Assembly (NCBI GenBank): GCA_950022295.1
Contig: OX465600.1
Location: 288,407,782 to 288,471,781 of the forward strand
Reading direction: 5' to 3'
Length of the DNA stretch: 64,000 bases
From: Bromus sterilis
Taxonomy: Eukaryota; Streptophyta; Magnoliopsida; Poales; Poaceae
Under the pieces are notes generated by a model. That model did no database searches. It saw nothing but the letters and a program-made list of their open reading frames with translations, and was not told the DNA's origin. This document shows positions 58,600 through 64,000 of the stretch, piece after piece. Position numbers and translations under genes: made by a program. Positions within the stretch are counted from its first letter, which is position 1. Every line of letters starts with the position of its first letter.

Positions 58600-60799
58600 A
58601 TGAGGCCCGGATCTTTCAGCTCGCGCGGTGGGCATTCTGGCGACGGACACCTGATGGCTTCTCACCCCTCGTTGGTTACCCAAAGTGGAAGGTTGAGATG
58701 TAGACAACAGCAAATTTCCCTCGGTGAATATATCAAGGTTTGTCTCCAGTAGGACTCCGACAATGACAGGAAGGTGACAACGGCGCCAACAATTAAGCGG
58801 TTGACGTGGACCTGCACACACAACAGATAACTTTGCTCGCAACGAGTACAGAGAGGTTGTCAATCCCTCCGGCCTTGTTGTTTACAAAGGATCAAACACA
58901 CGGGATAATAATGATAGCGATAGCAACAGAAAAAGAAATAAAGCAGAAAATAAATAGCAGGTGTAAACAGTGGTGCAAATATGGATCGGGGTCCCATGAT
59001 GTCCACTAGTGATGTCTCTCTCCCAAAAGACGATAAAATAGCCATGCAAGGTAAAAAAATTACAGCTGGGCAATTGACAGGATTATGTGCGCAAACCAAT
59101 GCTAACTATGCTACAAAGAAAGGAAGGGGCTCAAAAGCTTGGGCGGTACGCCAAGACAAGTAGACCGAAATCCATCTACATCTACCTACTAATCATCCAC
59201 CTTGAGATATCTATCCAGAACATCTCGCTCGTATTAAGTTGCGAATCCCACCCAAAGTGTAAACTCAAAGCAACAGACAACTGCATTAAAGAACTTTGCG
59301 TAAAGTAAACAATCCTTGCACCCGCAAGTACAAGCACCGTTGTTTTCTCCCTTGTGGCAACAGCACATCCCCTAGACTCATGTTTCTGTCACTCAAGCTA
59401 GTCATCAGGGGGCATGAACCCACAATCATGCATAACGCTCCCTCTTGGAGTCACTACCTACTAATTGGCCAAAGCAATAAACAGCAACGGAGAACATGCA
59501 AGAATTACTCAAGAACATAAATATAAAAGAGGAGAATCAAATATATTACTCAAACACAATCTGAACATAGTCTCATAATCCATCAGATCTCAGCAAACTC
59601 AGCATAGCAACAGACGAAAGGTTACATATGTGCCTCGATCATGTAGGGCAGTTCACGAGGTCTAAACCATGAAGAACAAAGAGGGGAGAAGAACATCACA
59701 TAGCTACTGATCATGGACCCATGGTCCAAGGTGGACTACTCATGGTTCATCCGGAAAGCATCCATGATGGTGGAGAAGCTCCCGGAGGTGGTTCCTCCCT
59801 CCGGCAGGGTGCCGGGAAGAGGGCTCCTGGTGCTCCCGATCTTGTAAGCGCTGCAGCGGCGGAACAGAGGAGATATCACGAAAAAGGGTTCTGTCCTCGA
59901 GGGTTTCGGGACGAGAGAGAGATACAGGCGAAGGGGGCAGCCAGAGGTGGACCATGGGCCCCAGGCGCCCCCCTGGCGTGACCTAGGGGGTGGCCGCCTG
60001 GGCCACCCCTGGCTCCACTCTGGCCCCACTTTGGCTCTTCCCGAAGCTTCCTGAACGCTGATTTTTCCTATATTTTTCCTGGAATATTTCTGGCACTTTA
60101 AGTAATGGGAAAAACTGAAATACAAAAACAGCAGAAAACAGGAACTGGCACTGGGGTGCACTGAGTTAATAGGTTAGTCCAAATATGATCAAAACTGTAT
60201 GGAAGTTCATCAATATCATAGCAATATCACACAAAAGATGCATGGTGCAAGCAAAAATTATAGATACGTTTTGGACGTATCAACACCGCGGCGACAGAGA
60301 TGGGGCAAAGCGGCCGGCGCCAGACTACGGCCCTGAATGGGCAGCGCGACTTGCTTCCGACGCTGCTCGAAATCGCGGCGCGCGAAGGTACACCAACTAG
60401 GGGCTCGCGCCGCCGCGTGCGTATGCTAGGCGCGAGTTGGAGGAGTACGACCGCAAGATGGCGGCGGCGGCGCGAGGCGGTGGCGCCAGTGTTAGCTCAT
60501 CTATCGCGGGTGGCGCGGGGAGCTCCGCCATGGCACGCGCTCCTCTGCCGCCTTTGAAGAGGGAGGAGGAGGACCAGGGCTTGGCACCGGCCCCCGTGCG
60601 CCCCGGCTTTCTGCCGGGGGACTACGTCGACGACAGCGGTCTCGACGTCCTCGCCGAGATAATGGAGCGAACCAAGGACGAAGAGCAGAAGCTCAATGCG
60701 CGCCGGGAGTTGGAAGAGGATCTCGACGAGTTCCGCCTCCGCCAAGCCATCGAGAGATCCCGCACCGACAAGTCATGGGGCGCCTCCGACTCCGACTGA
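58600..60799 (+). pseudogene. Gene-like frame 2 in the Mutator-like element, split by a solo LTR, one stop
   Basis: ATG at 58600 follows a CT-rich leader. After 17 codons the solo LTR (58652-60282) interrupts. Joined at the duplication, the same frame continues from 60288 to TGA at 60797, 187 codons in all, with a single internal TAG at 60398. The protein is Arg/Ala-rich, then has LEEYDRKMAAAARGGG, a proline-rich stretch with PLKREEED, an acidic DYVDDSGLDVLAEIMER and a Glu/Arg-rich helical tail ending SDSD. It may be nuclear and low in structure. No family recognised with confidence. Frame retention suggests recent loss. Confidence 0.5.
58652..60282 (-). repeat. Solo LTR (element A family) in gene-like frame 2
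   Basis: It is 1631 bp, minus orientation, TGATACGTCC (60282) to GCCATCA (58652), with a perfect duplication ACACC at 58647-58651 and 60283-60287. Confidence 0.94.
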
Positions 60800-61199
60800 G
60801 CGGCGCCGCCGCCTCACCGTAGCTGCACCCCTGGGGCTCGGGGAGCTATTTTGGAGATCGACTAGGGGTAGGAGCTACAGAACTAGCTCGATTTAGGGTA
60901 GATTTAGGTACTCGAAATAATAGAGGTAATCTGCGGGCTCAGGTCAGCAGTGTGGCTTTTGCTCCGACGAGCCCTCCATTAATGTAATCGCAACCCGTAA
61001 TCGCATTAATCGAATTTATATTTGCTAAAATATATCTAATTTGTTTGAATTTGGTCGATTTCGGTTGAATGCTTGTAAAAATGGGGTGCTTGTCTGAAGC
61101 GGAGCTCGCCGGAGTTGCCGTGCTTCCTCGCTGGAGAAGAAGAAGAGGGAGGATGCGCGCAGGGGAACGATTTAACGGTCGTTGCTGTGGTAGGGACAG
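60800..61199 (+). other. Region after gene-like frame 2
   Basis: A GC-rich tail (60800-60890) passes into AT-rich sequence (60980-61080), then a GA-rich stretch. It may be the 3' untranslated region of frame 2. No further gene is seen. Confidence 0.4.
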
Positions 61200-61420
61200 G
61201 GCCATGTCGCTGACGTCTGGGTCCCACGTCGACGTGGATAAGCTGTGGGTCCCACCTGGCTCCCCTAATCCTGACGGATAAGCTGTGAAATTGCGCTTAA
61301 GGCCCCTGTCGTGTCTGGGCTGTTTTTGCACAAAGAAGCGTCGCACCAGAGTTGGTCTTGCAAACAATGTAGCTTTGCAGCCAATTCGCAAGAAAAACGT
61401 CGCAATGGAGCTATTGACCC
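61200..61420 (-). repeat. Right terminal inverted repeat of the Mutator-like element
   Basis: The reverse complement begins GGGTCAATAGCTCCATTGCGACG and follows the left repeat with about 30 extra bases near 61330-61370. It is followed by the target duplication GTGAACACTC at 61421-61430. Confidence 0.8.
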
Positions 61421-61430
61421 GTGAACACTC

Positions 61431-62921
61431 AAGATTTAGAAATTTAACAGCAGGTCATTTAGATCACCAGTTCATCACTTCACACAACCAACACACACTA
61501 CATAGTCAGGCAATCAATTCTTCGATCTTCATCTCGTCATGTACGTTTGATCAGCGTAACTCAATTGGTTCCGTTCTTGTGGGATAGAGTCCAGTTCATC
61601 AGCCTAGCAACATTGATTGCGGATAAAAGCTCTCTTTAACAAGCCGTGCACGTTGGTTTGTATCCCATGAAAGCGCCCACCACTTTTGGCTTTCCAAGCA
61701 TGGTCGTCTCATCGTCGGCCGAGCAGCTAGGCCGGGGAGGCGGAGAGTGGTGTACTGCTCCATCACTGATCGGAACTCCCCTTGTACATCATATTAGTAC
61801 AAGTACTGAGTGAATCGTCGACCAATAGAACTTGGTGGATGAGCGCCCTTGATGTATACAGTCGACGTACCTAGCTCGATATCAGTTGCACTAAAGCTTC
61901 TTCGTAGCCGGGAGCTCCGGAACTAGAGTAAAGAAAGGACGACCCATCCGACTGCCAGCATAGTTTTAGAATAGGTTAAACTCATGTATTTCATACGGTT
62001 TGCATGAAATGCGTTCGATTTATGTAAATTATAACCAAATTTGAATGAAATTCATCTGAGTTTGTACGACTTTTAAGTATGTTTGTTAGACTGTTGGTGA
62101 ACGGATGTGGCTTGGGTTGGATGACTGACTCCCACATCAGTATCCACAGACTCCCCCCTCCCCCCTGTCTATGGACGAAAGCGGCGTCCATTTTAGGGGA
62201 TAGCTTTGGAGTTGCCCTAAGCATCTATATAGTCTCGTATTAAAACCGGAAGTTTCATATTCACAGAAACGGAAATTTCTCTGTTCGTGTGAGTTTCTAA
62301 AAAAACATTGTTTTGTTTTTGCTTTTGTTTCCGTGTAAAAAATTCCATTTCCTTTTCCGTTTTGCAAAATTTTATTTTCATTTTTCCTTCGGAAAAAGGG
62401 ATTTTTCTCTCCATTTTTATCCCTACTGCTACGTACTCTTTCGTTAGAGCATTTGTAATCAGCCTGAACAAGATTTTATCATCCAACTAGATCCAGAAAA
62501 CTCGGCCTAAACATCCGGGTTGATCGGCATTACCTATACCTAAGTCATATGTGAGGCGGATATGGAGACGTACATCTAGACATGTCCAGACACGTTCGGC
62601 ACGTCGGACGGATGGATTGGCCTGATTAAAAACATGTTCGTCTGACGGGCGCTTCCTCTGATTTAGATAAGGACAAATTCATATCGCAGCTCCAACATGC
62701 CGCGTGAGAGACCAAGTCAGACTAAAAATAGTCGGATGACTAGGAAACCCTAACCTATCCCATTGTCATCTCTCACTTCTATGTCGTTGCTGCCCCCTCC
62801 TCTTCCTATTCCACTTCGAATTTGAGGACTGTCAAAGTCGACGCCGCCATGGTCCGCATCAGTATATATCCTATAATTACAAGATGCTCACTCAGAGCGT
62901 CGTGCGGAGATCCACACGAAG
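61431..62921. other. Non-coding, low-repeat stretch
   Basis: No gene, LTR edge or array was found. A T-rich, AAAAGGGA-containing part lies at 62280-62420. A CCGGACA/GTCGGACGG-type GC part lies at 62560-62660. It may hold short unrecognised transposon pieces. Confidence 0.4.
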
Positions 62922-63272
62922 ATGCAGGCTGCGAAAGGGGCTTGCACCGTGCGTCGTTCCAAACGCATTCCGGAGTTCGAACCACCATCGAACGAGGATG
63001 AGGAGGCATCTACGTCGAGGCAGGTTAGATTCGGGATGAAGGACACGCTCATGGAGCTTAAGCTCACCCAAGCGGAGGAGGCGGCGGAGCAGCAGACCAT
63101 ACTCGACTCCATCTACTCCGAGGCGAAGGAGAAGCCCAACTGCCGCTTCCTCCGCAAGGCCTTCGCGTCGAAAGAGAGGGATGATGAGGCGCCTCCGTCT
63201 CGCCTAGCCGCCAATAACCGCAAGGCCGATGGCTTTGGCATGAACGTCATCGACATATCCGCCGAAGTGTAG
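62922..63272 (+). CDS. Small charged hypothetical protein
   Basis: A 116-codon frame, MQAAKGACTVRRSKRIPEFE, ending at TAG 63270. The sequence is hydrophilic and probably helical: a basic start, an acidic Ser/Glu patch (codons 22-32), a Glu/Gln/Ala helix (codons 46-70) and a Lys/Arg stretch (codons 75-105). There is no signal peptide or membrane segment. The codon usage is GC-biased at third positions, unlike the AT-rich flanks, which supports real or recent coding. An upstream ATG is not obvious. Such frames often occur with DNA transposons in grasses; I cannot name a family. Confidence 0.4.
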   Translation: MQAAKGACTVRRSKRIPEFEPPSNEDEEASTSRQVRFGMKDTLMELKLTQAEEAAEQQTILDSIYSEAKEKPNCRFLRKAFASKERDDEAPPSRLAANNRKADGFGMNVIDISAEV

Positions 63273-63317
63273 TGTAGTTGATAGTTTGTGAGTAGTTTGC
63301 TAGTTTCTATGTAGATC

Positions 63318-64000
63318 ATGAATGTTGCATGTCTTTATATGAAAAATATAAATCATCAAATGGAAAGTGTGTTGGCAGCCTTCCCCTATGATCCAAGACA
63401 ATTTCTTCCTCCAGGGCTGCAAGCAATGGAAGTTCAAGGAAGGCCAGCACGGATTAGGGTATTTTCTTCCCCCTCTGTTCCAGCTCATGAAGAATGGGCC
63501 ATTGTTACTATGGTTCCCATGCCCAATCAGAATGTCCAATTTGCTAACTTAAGGAACATCGTAGAGGAATTTTTAGAGCATGTCAGGCCTACTCAGTTTC
63601 TTGAAATCTGCCCATGCCCTTTTGGTCAAGCTTATGTCAAATTCAGTAGTGCCCTAGACAGAGATACACTGGTTTTTGAGAGCCCTCACCCTTTTGATGA
63701 TATTCACATGATCTTCCAAAAGCATAATCAAGGATTAAACTGGAGAAACTTTGCTGTCAATAGAGAAGTATGGATTCAGCTTGTGGGTTTTCCCTTTGAT
63801 AAGAGAGATATTCAGGAGGTGGCCAATGCAGTGAGAAGCTTTGCCAAGCTTATCCTGTGGGATAGACAGAGAAGCACTAGAGCTTATATCATTGTTAAAG
63901 TGAGGGTGAATGATCTAAGCAACATTCCTTTGAGCATTGTCATGGGAGAAGGGGACATCCAGGAATCCTGGACATTGCCTATAGTTATACTGCAAGAAGA
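63318..64000 (+). CDS. DUF7597-like protein, 5' part, runs off the window
   Basis: An uninterrupted frame starts after a stop at 63312 and stays open to the window edge (227 codons). Possible starts are ATG at 63318, 63339 or 63360; the last gives MESVLAAFPYDPRQFLPPG, which reads like a natural start. Motifs HEEWAIVTMVP, CPCPFGQAYVKF, REVWIQLVGFPFD, ILWDRQRS and VKVRVNDLSNIP resemble the plant domain DUF7597, common in grass proteins often linked to transposons (from memory). The function is unknown. It is AT-richer than the preceding ORF. A domain search and the next kilobases would show whether a zinc-finger tail follows. Confidence 0.65.
   Translation, partial: MNVACLYMKNINHQMESVLAAFPYDPRQFLPPGLQAMEVQGRPARIRVFSSPSVPAHEEWAIVTMVPMPNQNVQFANLRNIVEEFLEHVRPTQFLEICPCPFGQAYVKFSSALDRDTLVFESPHPFDDIHMIFQKHNQGLNWRNFAVNREVWIQLVGFPFDKRDIQEVANAVRSFAKLILWDRQRSTRAYIIVKVRVNDLSNIPLSIVMGEGDIQESWTLPIVILQE

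Larger units (their letters stand above)
52759..61420. mobile_element. Mutator-like DNA transposon carrying gene-like frames and a tandem array
   Basis: The left end begins GGGTCAATAGCTCC and the right end is its reverse complement. The bases GTGAACACTC lie immediately outside both ends (52749-52758 and 61421-61430), a perfect 10-bp target duplication. Inner similarity extends about 170 bases at the left and 220 at the right. GGG-starting inverted ends with a 9-11 bp duplication fit the Mutator superfamily. No transposase is seen. Removing two solo LTRs leaves about 5.4 kb with two gene-like frames, which could make it a Pack-MULE-like element. Confidence 0.8.

Overview
The window looks like repeat-rich nuclear DNA of a large-genome grass, most likely wheat or a close Triticeae relative. 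The basis is the combination of Athila-lineage Ty3/Gypsy LTRs starting TGATACGTCC, a SIRE-lineage Ty1/Copia LTR full of GCGGTACTACCGC palindromes, Gypsy LTRs nearly 4 kb or longer, and a DUF7597-like reading frame. I see no bacterial-style operons, no CRISPR array and no rRNA or tRNA genes. Almost everything up to 61.4 kb is transposable-element sequence, inserted element inside element. Family assignments rest on remembered protein and terminus signatures, not on a search.

Layout. 1-6300: element A, a Gypsy element on the minus strand with gag-pro but no pol; its 3' LTR is off-window. It sits inside element B (6301-14162, plus), an Athila-like element with protease, RT, RNase H and integrase, a small extra ORF and a 3' LTR. 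B sits inside a minus-strand SIRE-like Copia element (14163-25595) whose RNase H is also split by a solo LTR (16871-18521). The Copia element lies in an older Gypsy LTR, F, left as pieces at 25596-25726 and 38235-38739. Between those pieces is a chromodomain Gypsy element, E (25727-38234), with both LTRs. Element C (38740-52497, plus) follows: a non-autonomous Gypsy element with gag and a large ORF of unknown function. C is itself broken by a solo LTR (40531-42103) and by a 4.6 kb solo LTR, D (46071-50664).

The least expected structure is at 52759-61420. It is a Mutator-like DNA transposon with matching inverted ends (GGGTCAATAGCTCC) and a perfect 10-bp target duplication. It carries two gene-like reading frames around a roughly 2.7 kb AT-rich tandem array. 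Each frame is split by a solo LTR of the same family, in the same orientation, with perfect 5-bp duplications. No transposase is visible. To its right, 61431-64000 holds a small unknown ORF (62922-63272) and a DUF7597-like ORF that runs off the window.

How the parts relate: A, B and C share LTR starts, tRNA-Asp-type primer sites (seen in A and C) or 3' spacer sequence. That suggests B-type elements supply the enzymes that mobilise A- and C-type elements. Nearly all coding regions carry stops or frameshifts, so the window is mostly decayed. E is the youngest-looking complete element, because its two LTRs contain long identical stretches.
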